Source of the DNA: Erythrobacter aurantius
GTDB taxonomy: Bacteria > Pseudomonadota > Alphaproteobacteria > Sphingomonadales > Sphingomonadaceae
Length of the DNA stretch: 64,000 nt
Direction: 5' to 3'
Assembly (NCBI RefSeq): GCF_023823125.1
Contig: NZ_CP090949.1
Coordinates: 1,946,001-2,010,000, forward strand
The notes beneath the pieces are model-generated. The model saw only the letters and a program-made list of their open reading frames with translations, ran no database searches and was not told where the DNA came from. Positions 43,635 to 52,855 of the stretch are shown here, piece after piece (the stretch's first letter is position 1; the number at the start of each line of letters is the position of its first letter). The translations under genes and the position numbers were made by a program.

Positions 43635-43711
43635 TGGTCGGGGAGAGAGGATTCGAACCTCCGGCCCCTGCCTCCCGAAGACAGTGCTCTACCAGGCTGA
43701 GCTACTCCCCG
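43635..43711 (-). tRNA. tRNA-Pro (anticodon CGG)
   Basis: The 77-nt gene has acceptor arms CGGGGAG/CTCCCCG, discriminator A, encoded CCA, an anticodon stem CTGTC/GGCAG around TTCGGGA, and T arm GGTTCGAATCC. Confidence 0.95.
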
Positions 43712-43820
43712 ACCCAATCGATTCCACGCAGATTCGCACCACGCGGATCGAGGCAAGGCGGGCGCTATAGGTGTGGATAGCGCGGGTGGCAAGCATGCAT
43801 TTGCACCCTATAAACTTCGC

Positions 43821-44756
43821 ATGCCTACGCCCGCGAATCCGCACCCCGAACAGCAATATCTCGATCTCATGCGCCAGATATGGACCGGCGGCAGCGAACG
43901 CGTCGATCGCACCGGCGTGGGAACCCGTTCGATTGCCGGGGTGATGCTGCGGTTTGACCTTGCCGGCGGGGCGATGCCGCTGCTGACGACGAAGCGCGTC
44001 TACTGGAAAACCGCCACGCGCGAGATGCTGTGGTTCCTCACCGGCGAAACCAATATCCGCCCGCTGGTGCTGCAGGGGGTGAAGATATGGAACGAATGGC
44101 CACACGCCAAATACGTGCGCGAAACGGGCGATGCGATCAGCCTTGACGATTTCGTCCAACGGATTGCCGATGACGAAGCTTTCGCTGCGCGTTGGGGCGA
44201 TCTGGGGCCGGTCTATGGCAAGCAATGGGTCGACTGGCCGACATATCGCTATCGCAAGGACGGGCTTTATGAAAAGGGACCGGGCATCAATCAGGTGGCC
44301 GAAGTGGTCGAGAGCCTGCGCAAGAATCCCGGCAGCCGCCGCCACATCATCGAAGGCTGGAACGTCGCCGAGCTGGACCGGATGGCGCTGCCGCCGTGCC
44401 ACAAGACCTATCAGTTCCACGTCGCCGGAAATCGCCTGAACTGCATGCTCTATCAGCGCAGCTGCGATGTCGCGCTGGGACTGCCGTTCAACCTGTGGTC
44501 GGCCGCGCTGCTTACCCGGATGATGGCGCAGCAAACGGGGCATGAGCCGGGCGAGCTGGTGTGGATGGGGGGCGATGTGCACCTCTATCTCAACCACGCC
44601 CATCTGATCGAGGAACAGCTGACTCGCGCGCCGCAAGGGTTGCCCACTCTGGAAATCACGCGAAAGCCCGAAACAATTTTCGATTACCAAATCGAGGATT
44701 TCGTGGTGCATGATTACGCGCCGCTGCCCCCGATCAAGGCTCCTGTTGCGGTGTGA
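43821..44756 (+). CDS. thyA: Thymidylate synthase ThyA
   Basis: The 311-aa enzyme methylates dUMP with methylene-tetrahydrofolate. Recognisable blocks are DRTGVGTRS, TTKRVYWKT, the GPVYGKQW region, catalytic C193 in ALPPCHKTYQF, and QRSCDVALGLPFNL. There is an insertion before the active site compared with the 264-aa E. coli enzyme, as in other alphaproteobacteria. The ATG at 43821 (MPTPANPHPEQQY) is preferred over the upstream frame, which overlaps the tRNA flank. Confidence 0.96.
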   Translation: MPTPANPHPEQQYLDLMRQIWTGGSERVDRTGVGTRSIAGVMLRFDLAGGAMPLLTTKRVYWKTATREMLWFLTGETNIRPLVLQGVKIWNEWPHAKYVRETGDAISLDDFVQRIADDEAFAARWGDLGPVYGKQWVDWPTYRYRKDGLYEKGPGINQVAEVVESLRKNPGSRRHIIEGWNVAELDRMALPPCHKTYQFHVAGNRLNCMLYQRSCDVALGLPFNLWSAALLTRMMAQQTGHEPGELVWMGGDVHLYLNHAHLIEEQLTRAPQGLPTLEITRKPETIFDYQIEDFVVHDYAPLPPIKAPVAV

Positions 44757-44801
44757 TTGCGCGTCCTTGACCGCTCCCCATCGGCTGACATAGGCGAGGG
44801 T

Positions 44802-44817
44802 CCAAGAGCACTCTTGG
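44802..44817. promoter_or_regulatory. Palindrome just before the branched-chain dehydrogenase operon
   Basis: CCAAGAG-CA-CTCTTGG forms 7-bp arms with a 2-bp spacer. It ends next to the ribosome-binding site (GGGAGAG) of the E1-alpha gene at 44830. It could be a repressor or activator operator; as RNA its 2-base loop is too tight to fold without fraying. Confidence 0.45.
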
Positions 44818-44829
44818 GAGAGCAAGCCT

Positions 44830-46146
44830 ATGGCCGATCCGGCCTCCACAACACCCCCGTCCGGCGACAATCGCCCCGCGCTTGCGCTGCACGTGCCCGA
44901 GCCGCGTTCGCGTCCCGGCGACCCGGTCGATTTTTCCGATGTCGACATTGGCGAAGCAGGTGCGCAGCCGCGCCCTGACGAAGGCGCCAAACCTGATGAG
45001 ATGAAGGATCTCGCCTATGGCCTGATCCGCGTTCTGGGCGAAGACGACAAGGCGCACGGCCCCTGGGACCCGAAGCTTGATCCTGAAACCTTGCGCACCA
45101 TGCTGGGCCACATGGCTCTGGTGCGCGCGTTTGACGAACGCATGTTCCGTGGCCAGCGGCAGGGCAAGACCAGTTTCTACATGAAGTGCACCGGCGAAGA
45201 GGCGACCAGCGTTGCCGCGTCGATGGCGCTGGCCAGCGACGACATGGTGTTCCCGTCCTATCGTCAGCAGGGCATCCTGATCGCGCGCGGTTACCCGCTG
45301 ATCGAAATGATCAACCAGATCTATTCGAACAAGGGCGACAAGCTGAAAGGCCGCCAGCTGCCGATCATGTATTCGAGCCGTGAGCACAGCTTCTTCAGCA
45401 TTTCGGGCAACCTTGCGACGCAAACGCCGCAGGCCGTGGGCTGGGCGATGGCGAGCGCGATCAAGGGCGATAGCCGCATTGCTGCAACCTGGGTGGGTGA
45501 GGGCTCCACGGCGGAAGGCGATTTCCATTCCGCCTGCACCTTTGCGACCGTCTACAACGCGCCGGTGATCCTCAACGTGATCAACAACCAGTGGGCGATT
45601 TCGAGCTTTTCCGGCTTTGCCGGGGCCGAACGCACCACCTTTGCCGCCCGCGCGCTGGGTTACGGCCTCGCGGGGCTGCGCGTCGACGGCAATGATGCGC
45701 TGGCCTGTTACGCCGCGCAGGCTTGGGCGGCGAACCGCGCCCGCGCCAACAAGGGTCCTACCCTGATCGAATACTTCACCTATCGCGCGGAAGGGCACTC
45801 CACCTCCGACGATCCGAGCGGATACCGCAGCGCGCAGGAGCGTGAGGAATGGCCGCTGGGCGATCCGATCATGCGCCTGAAAAAGCACCTGATCGCCATC
45901 GGCGAATGGGACGAGGAACGCCACGCGGCGATGGACCTCGAATGTGCCGAACGGGTCAAGGCTACCACCAAGGAAGCCGAAAAGAACGGCATTCTGGGCC
46001 ACGGCCTGCACCATCCGTTCCACACCATGTTCGAAGACGTGTTCGAGGAATTGCCCTGGCACCTCAAGGAGCAGGCGCAGCAGGCCACGCGTGAACGCCA
46101 GATCAAATGGCCTGATCACCACCCGATGGACGAGGCTGGCAAATGA
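44830..46146 (+). CDS. bkdA1: Branched-chain 2-oxoacid dehydrogenase E1 alpha
   Basis: The 438-aa subunit decarboxylates 2-oxoisovalerate-type acids with thiamine diphosphate as part of the BCKDH complex. Visible are MALVRAFDERMF, the TPP phosphate region GEGSTAEGDFHSA, NNQWAISSF, and YRAEGHSTSDDPSGYR (phosphorylation-loop region of mammalian E1). Residues 1-60 are acidic and variable. The E1-beta ATG overlaps its stop (ATGA). No E3 gene is in the window. Confidence 0.95.
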   Translation: MADPASTTPPSGDNRPALALHVPEPRSRPGDPVDFSDVDIGEAGAQPRPDEGAKPDEMKDLAYGLIRVLGEDDKAHGPWDPKLDPETLRTMLGHMALVRAFDERMFRGQRQGKTSFYMKCTGEEATSVAASMALASDDMVFPSYRQQGILIARGYPLIEMINQIYSNKGDKLKGRQLPIMYSSREHSFFSISGNLATQTPQAVGWAMASAIKGDSRIAATWVGEGSTAEGDFHSACTFATVYNAPVILNVINNQWAISSFSGFAGAERTTFAARALGYGLAGLRVDGNDALACYAAQAWAANRARANKGPTLIEYFTYRAEGHSTSDDPSGYRSAQEREEWPLGDPIMRLKKHLIAIGEWDEERHAAMDLECAERVKATTKEAEKNGILGHGLHHPFHTMFEDVFEELPWHLKEQAQQATRERQIKWPDHHPMDEAGK

Positions 46147-47201
46147 GCGCCGAGACAAAGACACAGGCGGACGTCGAAGCCACCGCCGAACGCCGCATCA
46201 ACATGATCGAGGCGATCAACGAAGCGCTCGACATCATGCTCACCCGCGATCCCGACGTGATCGTGATGGGTGAGGATGTCGGCTATTTCGGCGGCGTGTT
46301 CCGCTGCACCGCGGGCCTTCAGGAAAAGCACGGCAAGACCCGCGTATTCGATACGCCGATTTCCGAATGCGGCATCATCGGTGTCGCGGTGGGGATGGGG
46401 GCCTATGGCCTGCGCCCGGTGCCGGAAATCCAGTTCGCCGATTACATCTATCCCGGCCTTGACCAGCTGATTTCCGAAGCCGCACGCCTGCGCTATCGCT
46501 CGGCCACCGAATATATCGCGCCGATGACGGTGCGTTCGCCCTTTGGCGGGGGCATTTTCGGCGGGCAGACGCACTCGCAATCGCCGGAATCGATCTTCAC
46601 TCACGTCTCGGGCCTGAAAACGGTGATCCCGTCCACGCCCTATGACGCCAAGGGGCTGCTGATCAGCTGTATCGAAGATAATGATCCGGTCATCTTCTTC
46701 GAACCCAAGCGTATCTATAACGGGCCGTTCTCGGGCTATTACGACAAGCCCGTGGAGCCGTGGAAGAAGCATCAAGATAGCGTGGTGCCCGAAGGCTATT
46801 ACAAAGTGCCGTTGGGCAAAGCTCGCCACGTGTCTCAAGGTGAAGAGCTGACCGTGATTGCCTACGGCACCATGGTTCATGTGGCGCAGGCCGTTTGTGA
46901 GGCCAAGGGCGTCGACGCCGAAATCCTCGACCTGCGTACGCTTGTCCCGCTCGATATCGAAGCGATCGAGGCTTCGGTGAAAAAGACCGGGCGCTGCCTG
47001 ATCGTGCATGAGGCGACCCGCACCAGCGGATTTGGTGCGGAACTTTCGGCACTGGTGACGGAACGCTGTTTCTACCATCTCGAAGCCCCGGTCGAACGCG
47101 TCACAGGCTTTGACACACCCTATCCCCACAGCCTCGAATGGGCCTATTTCCCCGGCCCTGTCCGCATCGGCGAGGCCATCGACAAGATCCTCAAGGACTA
47201 A
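46143..47201 (+). CDS. bkdA2: Branched-chain 2-oxoacid dehydrogenase E1 beta
   Basis: The 352-aa partner of E1 alpha has the transketolase C-like fold: ALDIMLTRDPDVIVMGEDVGYFGG, TPISECGIIGVAVGMG, PEIQFADYIYP, then YGTMVHVAQAV and DLRTLVPLD. It has the normal length and order. The 4-bp overlap with E1 alpha implies coupled translation and balanced subunits. Confidence 0.95.
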   Translation: MSAETKTQADVEATAERRINMIEAINEALDIMLTRDPDVIVMGEDVGYFGGVFRCTAGLQEKHGKTRVFDTPISECGIIGVAVGMGAYGLRPVPEIQFADYIYPGLDQLISEAARLRYRSATEYIAPMTVRSPFGGGIFGGQTHSQSPESIFTHVSGLKTVIPSTPYDAKGLLISCIEDNDPVIFFEPKRIYNGPFSGYYDKPVEPWKKHQDSVVPEGYYKVPLGKARHVSQGEELTVIAYGTMVHVAQAVCEAKGVDAEILDLRTLVPLDIEAIEASVKKTGRCLIVHEATRTSGFGAELSALVTERCFYHLEAPVERVTGFDTPYPHSLEWAYFPGPVRIGEAIDKILKD

Positions 47202-47207
47202 AGCGCA

Positions 47208-48482
47208 ATGGCGAAGTTCACTTTCAACATGCCCGATGTGGGCGAAGGCGTGGCCGAGGCGGAGATCGTCGAATGGCACGTCAAGGTCGGTGACACCGTT
47301 TCCGAAGACCAGCATCTGGTCGACGTGATGACCGACAAGGCGACGATCGACATTGAAAGCCCGGTGGACGGCAAGGTGCTGGAAATCGCGGGCGAGGTTG
47401 GCGACGTGATCGCTGTCGGCTCGATGCTGCTTGTGATCGAAGTGGAAGGTGCGGTCAAAGCAGAAGCGCCTTCCAAGATCGAGGAAAAGGCTGAGGAAGC
47501 CGCGCCTGAGCCCACTCCCGCTCCTGCTCCTGCACCGCAACCCACGCCTGAACCCGAACCTGCGCCGGCTCCGCAGCAAGAGCCCGCGCCGGCTCCCAGC
47601 GCACCCGCAGCAAAGGTCTTGGCCTCGCCCGCCGTGCGCCAGCGCGCCCGCGATCTGGGCATCGACCTTGCCGAAGTGAAACCGGCCGAGGACGGGCGCG
47701 TGCGCCACGGCGATCTCGACCAGTTCCTCGCCTACAATTCGGGCGGCGGCTTCAGCGCTGCCGGCCGGACACGCCAGGACGAGGTGGTCAAGGTCATCGG
47801 CCTTCGCAAGCGAATCGCCCAGAACATGAGCGCGGCCAAGCGGCACATTCCGCACTTCACATATGTCGAGGAATGCGACGTCACCGCGCTGGAAGCTTTG
47901 CGCGCCGATCTCAACAGCGCGCGCGGATCGAAGCCGAAGCTGACGATGCTGCCGCTGCTGATCACCGCGTTCTGCAAGCTGATCCCGCGATATCCGATGA
48001 TCAACGCCCGCTACGATGACGAGGCAAATGTCGTCACCCGTCACGGCAGCGTGCACCTCGGCATGGCGACCCAGACCGACAACGGTCTGATGGTTCCTGT
48101 CATCCGCGATGCGCAGGCGAAGAACCTGTGGCAGCTCGCAAACGAAATCGGCCGCCTGGCCAATGCCGCACGCGATGGTTCTGCCAAGTCGGAAGAGCTT
48201 TCGGGTTCGACACTTACGGTGACTTCGCTGGGCCCGTTGGGCGGGGTGGCGACAACCCCCGTGATCAATCGGCCCGAGGTTGCCATCATCGGCCCGAATC
48301 GCATTATCGAGCGCCCGATGTTCGTGCCTGACCGCATGGGCGGCGAGCGAATCGAGAAGCGCAAGCTGATGAACATCTCGATCAGTTGCGATCACCGCGT
48401 GGTCGACGGATACGACGCGGCCAGCTTCATTCAGGACGTCAAAAAGCTGATCGAGACGCCGGTGCTTTTGCTGTCGGAATAA
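47208..48482 (+). CDS. bkdB: Branched-chain 2-oxoacid dehydrogenase E2 (lipoyl acyltransferase)
   Basis: The 424-aa subunit has one lipoyl domain with K44 in DVMTDKATIDIESP, a Pro/Ala/Glu-rich flexible linker (about 95-140), the subunit-binding domain SPAVRQRARDLGIDLAEVKP, and the catalytic acyltransferase domain ending in SISCDHRVVDGYDAASF (His). It transfers branched acyl groups to CoA and nucleates the complex. It starts 6 bp after E1 beta. Confidence 0.95.
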   Translation: MAKFTFNMPDVGEGVAEAEIVEWHVKVGDTVSEDQHLVDVMTDKATIDIESPVDGKVLEIAGEVGDVIAVGSMLLVIEVEGAVKAEAPSKIEEKAEEAAPEPTPAPAPAPQPTPEPEPAPAPQQEPAPAPSAPAAKVLASPAVRQRARDLGIDLAEVKPAEDGRVRHGDLDQFLAYNSGGGFSAAGRTRQDEVVKVIGLRKRIAQNMSAAKRHIPHFTYVEECDVTALEALRADLNSARGSKPKLTMLPLLITAFCKLIPRYPMINARYDDEANVVTRHGSVHLGMATQTDNGLMVPVIRDAQAKNLWQLANEIGRLANAARDGSAKSEELSGSTLTVTSLGPLGGVATTPVINRPEVAIIGPNRIIERPMFVPDRMGGERIEKRKLMNISISCDHRVVDGYDAASFIQDVKKLIETPVLLLSE

Positions 48483-48570
48483 AGTTCGATTTTTCGCGCA
48501 ACGGGCCGTTGACACGTCTGACACTCGGCCCTATTTGCGCGTCTCCCAAGAGGCGCTGACGCGTAATTGC

Positions 48571-48647
48571 GCGGGTGTAGCTCAGTTGGTTAGAGTATCG
48601 GCCTGTCACGCCGAGGGTCGCGGGTTCAAGTCCCGTCACTCGCGCCA
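48571..48647 (+). tRNA. tRNA-Asp (anticodon GTC)
   Basis: GCGGGTG/CACTCGC acceptor arms, discriminator G and encoded CCA. Anticodon arm GGCCTGTCACGCC has GTC in the loop, and the T arm contains GGTTCAAGTCC. Confidence 0.96.
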
Positions 48648-48685
48648 CTTGGGACCTTTTTCCTTCCTTTTGAAAGAAAGACGCC

Positions 48686-48940
48686 TCAGGCGTCACCCGG
48701 CTTTTCGGGGTCCGGATCTTGGGGCGCGCTCCAGCGTCCGGTTTCCATCCAGATCAGGAATCGCTTGAGCGGCAACAGCCAGACGAGGCCGAGGAAGACG
48801 TAGATTATGGTCTGCGCCCAACCTGGCCAGTACCGCAGGATGTCAGCCAGATAGACTGCGATCAGGACGCCGTAGATCATGAGGCCGATGAACAGGCCGA
48901 TGATTCCCACGGGGATTCGCCAGGTCGGGGTTTCACGCAT
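48686..48940 (-). CDS. DUF2842 membrane protein
   Basis: The 84-aa protein has two or three hydrophobic helices (VGIIGLFIGLMIYGVLIAVYL and WAQTIIYVFLGLVWLLPLKRFLIWM) and the LLPLKRFLIWM end typical of DUF2842, small alphaproteobacterial inner-membrane proteins of unknown role. It is 13 bp after the 5-formyl-THF cyclo-ligase gene on the same strand. Confidence 0.85.
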   Translation of the reverse strand: MRETPTWRIPVGIIGLFIGLMIYGVLIAVYLADILRYWPGWAQTIIYVFLGLVWLLPLKRFLIWMETGRWSAPQDPDPEKPGDA

Positions 48941-48953
48941 CAGTCGAATTCTC

Positions 48954-49535
48954 TCAGTTCAGTCCGTAAAGCCGTGTCGGGGTCACCACCGCATCGAGCG
49001 GGATATCATGCGGCTCGACCGGCAGATGCTCAGCCAGCTGTACATCCCATGCAAGGCCAATGGCTATCCGGCCCGGATGTTCCGCCAGCCAGCGATCATA
49101 ATGGCCGCCGCCCTGGCCCAGACGTTCGCAATCCTCGGTAAAACCCACCAGCGGAACGAAAATTACGTCCGGGATCACTTCGGGCGCGTCGTCTGCGGGC
49201 TGGCGGATCGCGAAGGGGCCGGTTTCCAGATCGCTTTGCCCGTGCGGGTCCGTGTGCTGGTGAAACTGCATAGGCGCATCGGCAGCGTTGAAACGGGGAA
49301 GGGCAATGGTGTGCCCCGCTTCCTGGAAAAAGCGTGCGTATCCGGCGGTGGGTGCTTCGTCGGGCGTCGCTGAATAGAGGCCGATCACCGCTTCGTCGCC
49401 AATCTTCGCCAGCAGCGGTGCCGGGGGACGGTGAAACAGCAGTGCACGGATGGATTGCGGTTGCGCGGCCACATGTTCGCGCCGAGCATTGCGCAGGGCC
49501 TTGCGGAGATCGGTTTTGTTCAACGCACGGGACAT
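48954..49535 (-). CDS. fau: 5-formyltetrahydrofolate cyclo-ligase
   Basis: The 193-aa enzyme turns 5-formyl-THF into 5,10-methenyl-THF with ATP. It has an N-terminal DLRKALRNARREH basic segment, IGLYSATPDEAPT, the PDVIFVPLVGFTEDCERLGQGGGHYDRWL ATP and folate motif (split across residues about 125-155), and IGLAWDVQLAEHLP. The ATG at 49535 is chosen; the upstream frame lies in the 6S RNA flank. Its position right after 6S RNA is conserved in many proteobacteria. Confidence 0.93.
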   Translation of the reverse strand: MSRALNKTDLRKALRNARREHVAAQPQSIRALLFHRPPAPLLAKIGDEAVIGLYSATPDEAPTAGYARFFQEAGHTIALPRFNAADAPMQFHQHTDPHGQSDLETGPFAIRQPADDAPEVIPDVIFVPLVGFTEDCERLGQGGGHYDRWLAEHPGRIAIGLAWDVQLAEHLPVEPHDIPLDAVVTPTRLYGLN

Positions 49536-49629
49536 GGATTGCTTCACCTTGTTCGCAAAAACGTGTTGGGAAACGGGCCGCGCGGGCCGCAAGCTCGGCA
49601 GGGCGAGCGAAAAACAAATTATGACGGGA

Positions 49630-49790
49630 CCACCATGGGTCGTTGCCGGGAAATCCTCTGACGCCGAAAACGTCAGGTGGGCGCCGTGTACCCAAGCCGC
49701 CGGGACGAACCCGTCAACTCAGGCAGGGACAGCTCCCTTGGATTGCTTATAGCCTCAGGGATATTCTGTGGCTCGTGCCGGGCAGCCCCG
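49630..49790 (-). ncRNA. ssrS: 6S RNA (approximate ends)
   Basis: The spacer between zapA and the cyclo-ligase gene is the standard 6S RNA locus. Read on the minus strand it contains ATATCCCTGAGG and GCAATCCAAGGGAGCTGTCC, alphaproteobacterial 6S hallmarks around the open-complex-like bulge. A closing stem forms from CTGCCCGG near the 5' end and CCGGCA...ACGACCC near the 3' end. 6S RNA binds housekeeping RNA polymerase in slow growth. Ends are estimated within about 10 nt. Confidence 0.8.
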
Positions 49791-49802
49791 CCAATCCTTC
49801 AC

Positions 49803-50381
49803 TTAGGCTGCTGGCGCGCTTCCTTCAAGCGCGCTCGCAGTAGATTCGGCGCGAAGGGCAAGCGTTTCGAGCTTTTCCGCCAATGCCTCGGCCAAAGCGG
49901 CATCCTCTGCCGGACCGCCGAACAGATCGTGCTGGTGGCGCGAGCGTTCCTGCAATTCGGCAAGATCGGCCTTGAGCTTCATGTTTTCCTTGCGGGCGGC
50001 TTCTTCCGCTTTGCGCAAGGTTTCGATCTCGGCCCGCAATTCGGCCTTGCGCGAACCGGATTTGTCGCGATCCGCCTCGCTGTCCTGCTGCGCTTTCTTC
50101 AGCGCGTTTTCGGCGTCATCGCGGGCCTGCTGCAGTTGCTGACGCGCCTCGGCGACTTCGACCTTGGCATCGCGCGCGGCGCTGCGGGCTTCGTCCAGCT
50201 CATCCGCCATGAACAAAGCGGCAAAAACGAGGTTTTGTGCTTCGAGAGCGGCACGGGAGGTGCCGAGCTTGGCGTATTGCGCGTCGATCATCGCACCCAG
50301 TTGCGCGACGCGTTCTTCTTCGCCGGGGCCGCAGGCGATGGAATAGGTTTGCGGGCCGATCTTGATCCTGACCTGGCTCAC
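49803..50381 (-). CDS. zapA: Cell division protein ZapA, long coiled-coil form
   Basis: The 192-aa protein starts with the ZapA globular domain (QVRIKIGPQTYSIACGPGEEERVAQLGAMIDAQ) that crosslinks FtsZ filaments. It then has a much longer coiled coil than the 109-aa E. coli protein (ARQQLQQARDDAENALKKAQ through KLKADLAELQERS) and a low-complexity tail. It overlaps the small coiled-coil gene upstream by 4 bp. 6S RNA follows. Confidence 0.9.
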   Translation of the reverse strand: MSQVRIKIGPQTYSIACGPGEEERVAQLGAMIDAQYAKLGTSRAALEAQNLVFAALFMADELDEARSAARDAKVEVAEARQQLQQARDDAENALKKAQQDSEADRDKSGSRKAELRAEIETLRKAEEAARKENMKLKADLAELQERSRHQHDLFGGPAEDAALAEALAEKLETLALRAESTASALEGSAPAA

Positions 50382-50599
50382 TGTTCGAGTTCCTCGATCA
50401 GGGCATCAAGTTCGCCAATCGTATCAGCCACTTCTTCGCGCAATCTTTCATGCGCGTTGACCAGTTCCATGACGCGCGACGATCCGGGCGAGGCAGCGGC
50501 TTCGCCCTTGCTTGCCTCCATCCGGGCGCGCGCGGCATCGATCCGCTCCATCGCGGAGCCGATGCGGGCCATCGCCTGATCGATCCGGGTCGCACTCAT
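50378..50599 (-). CDS. Small coiled-coil protein upstream of zapA
   Basis: The 73-aa protein MSATRIDQAMARIGSAMERI... is one long helix with a short Ser-Pro-Gly break (SPGSSR) and an acidic end IGELDALIEELEQ. Its stop overlaps the zapA start by 4 bp (ATGA), so it is translated with zapA. Alphaproteobacteria often carry a small coiled-coil protein here (DUF4164-like), perhaps a ZapA or divisome partner; I infer this from position. A long frame extending upstream over tkt and gap is rejected. Confidence 0.75.
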   Translation of the reverse strand: MSATRIDQAMARIGSAMERIDAARARMEASKGEAAASPGSSRVMELVNAHERLREEVADTIGELDALIEELEQ

Positions 50600-50842
50600 G
50601 GCGCCAGAAATACCAAGATTGGCCGCCTTCGCAAAGCCTTGGGCACTCCTGTTGATAACTGGTCTGCAAATGGCCGCTGCTGTTGCCCTTCGGGAAAGGG
50701 TGAGGGGTGAGTGTTGACCTCGGGGAAGCGCTCGGCAATGGCACTTTGCGACAGCCTCGGCAGTACGAATCGAGGGCGCGGAACAAACCGTGCAGTCGCA
50801 TAAAGGCGTAATGAAAAGCGCCAGCAGGAGGAAATTCGCGCC

Positions 50843-52840
50843 ATGACGATCGACCCAGCCCGCCTCCAGCCGATGGCAAACGCCATTCGCGCTCTTTCGA
50901 TGGACGCGGTCCAGGCGGCAAATTCGGGCCATCCGGGTATGCCGATGGGTATGGCGGATGTCGCCAGCGTCTTGTTCTCGCGGCATCTGAAGTTCGATCC
51001 AGCGCGCCCCGACTGGGCCGATCGCGACCGCTTCGTACTGTCGGCCGGGCACGGTTCGATGCTGATCTACAGCCTGCTGCACCTGACCGGTTATGCGCAC
51101 CCGACGATGGACGAAATCCGCAATTTCCGCCAGCTCGGCAGCCCGTGTGCGGGCCATCCGGAAAACTTCCTGCTCGAAGGCGTCGAATGCACCACCGGAC
51201 CGCTGGGTCAGGGGCTGGCCATGGCGGTCGGCATGGCTATGGCGGAGCGGCACCTCAACGCGGTGTTCGGAGACGATCTGGTCGATCACCGCACCTGGGT
51301 GATCGCGGGCGACGGGTGCTTGATGGAAGGCATCAACCACGAAGCTATCGGCCTTGCCGGGCATCTCAAGCTCGGCCGGATGATCGTTCTGTGGGATGAC
51401 AACAACATCACCATTGACGGTACCGCCGACCTTTCCACCAGCGAGAACATCAAGGCCCGGTACGAAGCGACCGGATGGCATGTCGTTGCCTGCGACGGCC
51501 ATGACTTTGCCGCTATCGACCGCGCTCTGGAAGAGGCGAAGAATGACCCGCGCCCGTCGCTGGTCGCTTGCAAGACCGTGATCGGCAAGGGCGCGCCCAA
51601 CAAGCAAGGCACCAGCGCCACCCACGGCGCTCCGCTTGGTGCGGACGAGATTGCTGCGGCCCGTATCGAGCTTGGCTGGGAACCGGCGCCGTTCGAAGTG
51701 CCTGCCGAAATCCTCGCCGACTGGCTCGCCACGGGCGAGGCCGGAGCGGCCGAGCATGGCGCATGGGAACAGCGTCTTGCCGCATCCCCGCACAAGGCGA
51801 AATTCGAAGCACAGATGGCCGGCGTTGCCGATCATGCCTCCGCCGCGATCGAGGGGCACATCCGCGCGCTTGCAGCTGATCCGCAGAAGGTCGCGACCCG
51901 CAAGGCAAGCGAAATGGCGCTCGGCCCGCTGACGGAGACGCTGCCGCATCTGATCGGCGGGTCTGCCGACCTCACCGGCTCCAACAACACCAAGACCAAA
52001 TCGACCCTGCCGATGAGCGCGGACGATTATTCGGGCCGCTACGTCTATTACGGCATCCGCGAATTCGGCATGGCTGCCGCGATGAACGGCATGGCGCTGC
52101 ATGGCGGGGTGGTACCTTATGGCGGCACCTTCCTGATCTTCAGCGATTACTGCCGCAACGCGATCCGCCTGTCGGCGCTGCAAAAGGTCGGCGTGGTTTA
52201 TGTCATGACGCATGACAGCATCGGCCTTGGCGAAGACGGGCCGACGCACCAGCCGGTTGAGCATGTCATGAGCCTGCGGCTGATCCCCAATCTCAACACC
52301 TATCGTCCGTGCGACGCGATCGAGACGGCGGAATGCTGGGCCCTGGCCCTTTCCACGCCGGAAACGCCTTCGGTGCTTGCGCTGTCGCGTCAGAACCTTC
52401 CGCAATTGCGCGGTGCGTGCGATGGCGAATGGACTGCTGAGACGAATGCCTGCGCAAAGGGCGGCTATCGTCTGCGTTCGGCACAGAATACCCGCAAGGT
52501 CGTGCTGGTCGCTTCGGGCAGCGAAGTCGCGCTGGCGATGGAATGCGCCGATCAGCTCGAAGCGGCGCGCGTGGGCGCCGATGTCGTCTCGATGCCTTGC
52601 ACCGAACTGTTCGATGCGCAGAGCGATGCGTACAAGGCGGACATTCTGCCTGACGATGCGCTGATCGTGTCGATCGAGGCGGGATCGACGCTGGGATGGG
52701 AACGCTACACCGGCAGGGGCGGGCTCAACATCGGGATCGACAGCTTCGGCGCATCGGCCCCGGCAGACGATCTGTTTGCCCACTACGGTTTCACGGCGGA
52801 CCAGATTGTCCCCAAAATCCAGAACAAACTGAACAACTAA
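50843..52840 (+). CDS. tkt: Transketolase
   Basis: The 665-aa TPP enzyme has NSGHPGMPMGMAD, the GDGCLMEGINHEA diphosphate-binding loop, HGAPLG, GGSADLTGSNNT, and THDSIGLGEDGPTHQPVEH, all in order and full length. It serves the pentose phosphate pathway. A strong AGGAGGAAA precedes the ATG. It begins the tkt-gap-pgk-...-fba run of same-strand genes. Confidence 0.96.
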   Translation: MTIDPARLQPMANAIRALSMDAVQAANSGHPGMPMGMADVASVLFSRHLKFDPARPDWADRDRFVLSAGHGSMLIYSLLHLTGYAHPTMDEIRNFRQLGSPCAGHPENFLLEGVECTTGPLGQGLAMAVGMAMAERHLNAVFGDDLVDHRTWVIAGDGCLMEGINHEAIGLAGHLKLGRMIVLWDDNNITIDGTADLSTSENIKARYEATGWHVVACDGHDFAAIDRALEEAKNDPRPSLVACKTVIGKGAPNKQGTSATHGAPLGADEIAAARIELGWEPAPFEVPAEILADWLATGEAGAAEHGAWEQRLAASPHKAKFEAQMAGVADHASAAIEGHIRALAADPQKVATRKASEMALGPLTETLPHLIGGSADLTGSNNTKTKSTLPMSADDYSGRYVYYGIREFGMAAAMNGMALHGGVVPYGGTFLIFSDYCRNAIRLSALQKVGVVYVMTHDSIGLGEDGPTHQPVEHVMSLRLIPNLNTYRPCDAIETAECWALALSTPETPSVLALSRQNLPQLRGACDGEWTAETNACAKGGYRLRSAQNTRKVVLVASGSEVALAMECADQLEAARVGADVVSMPCTELFDAQSDAYKADILPDDALIVSIEAGSTLGWERYTGRGGLNIGIDSFGASAPADDLFAHYGFTADQIVPKIQNKLNN

Positions 52841-52855
52841 GCAGGAGTTTTTCTT

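Noticed and set aside
46116..48524. 802-codon minus-strand open frame
   Set aside because: It is antisense to E1-beta and E2 of the branched-chain dehydrogenase, whose protein motifs are complete on the plus strand. It has low complexity and matches no domain.
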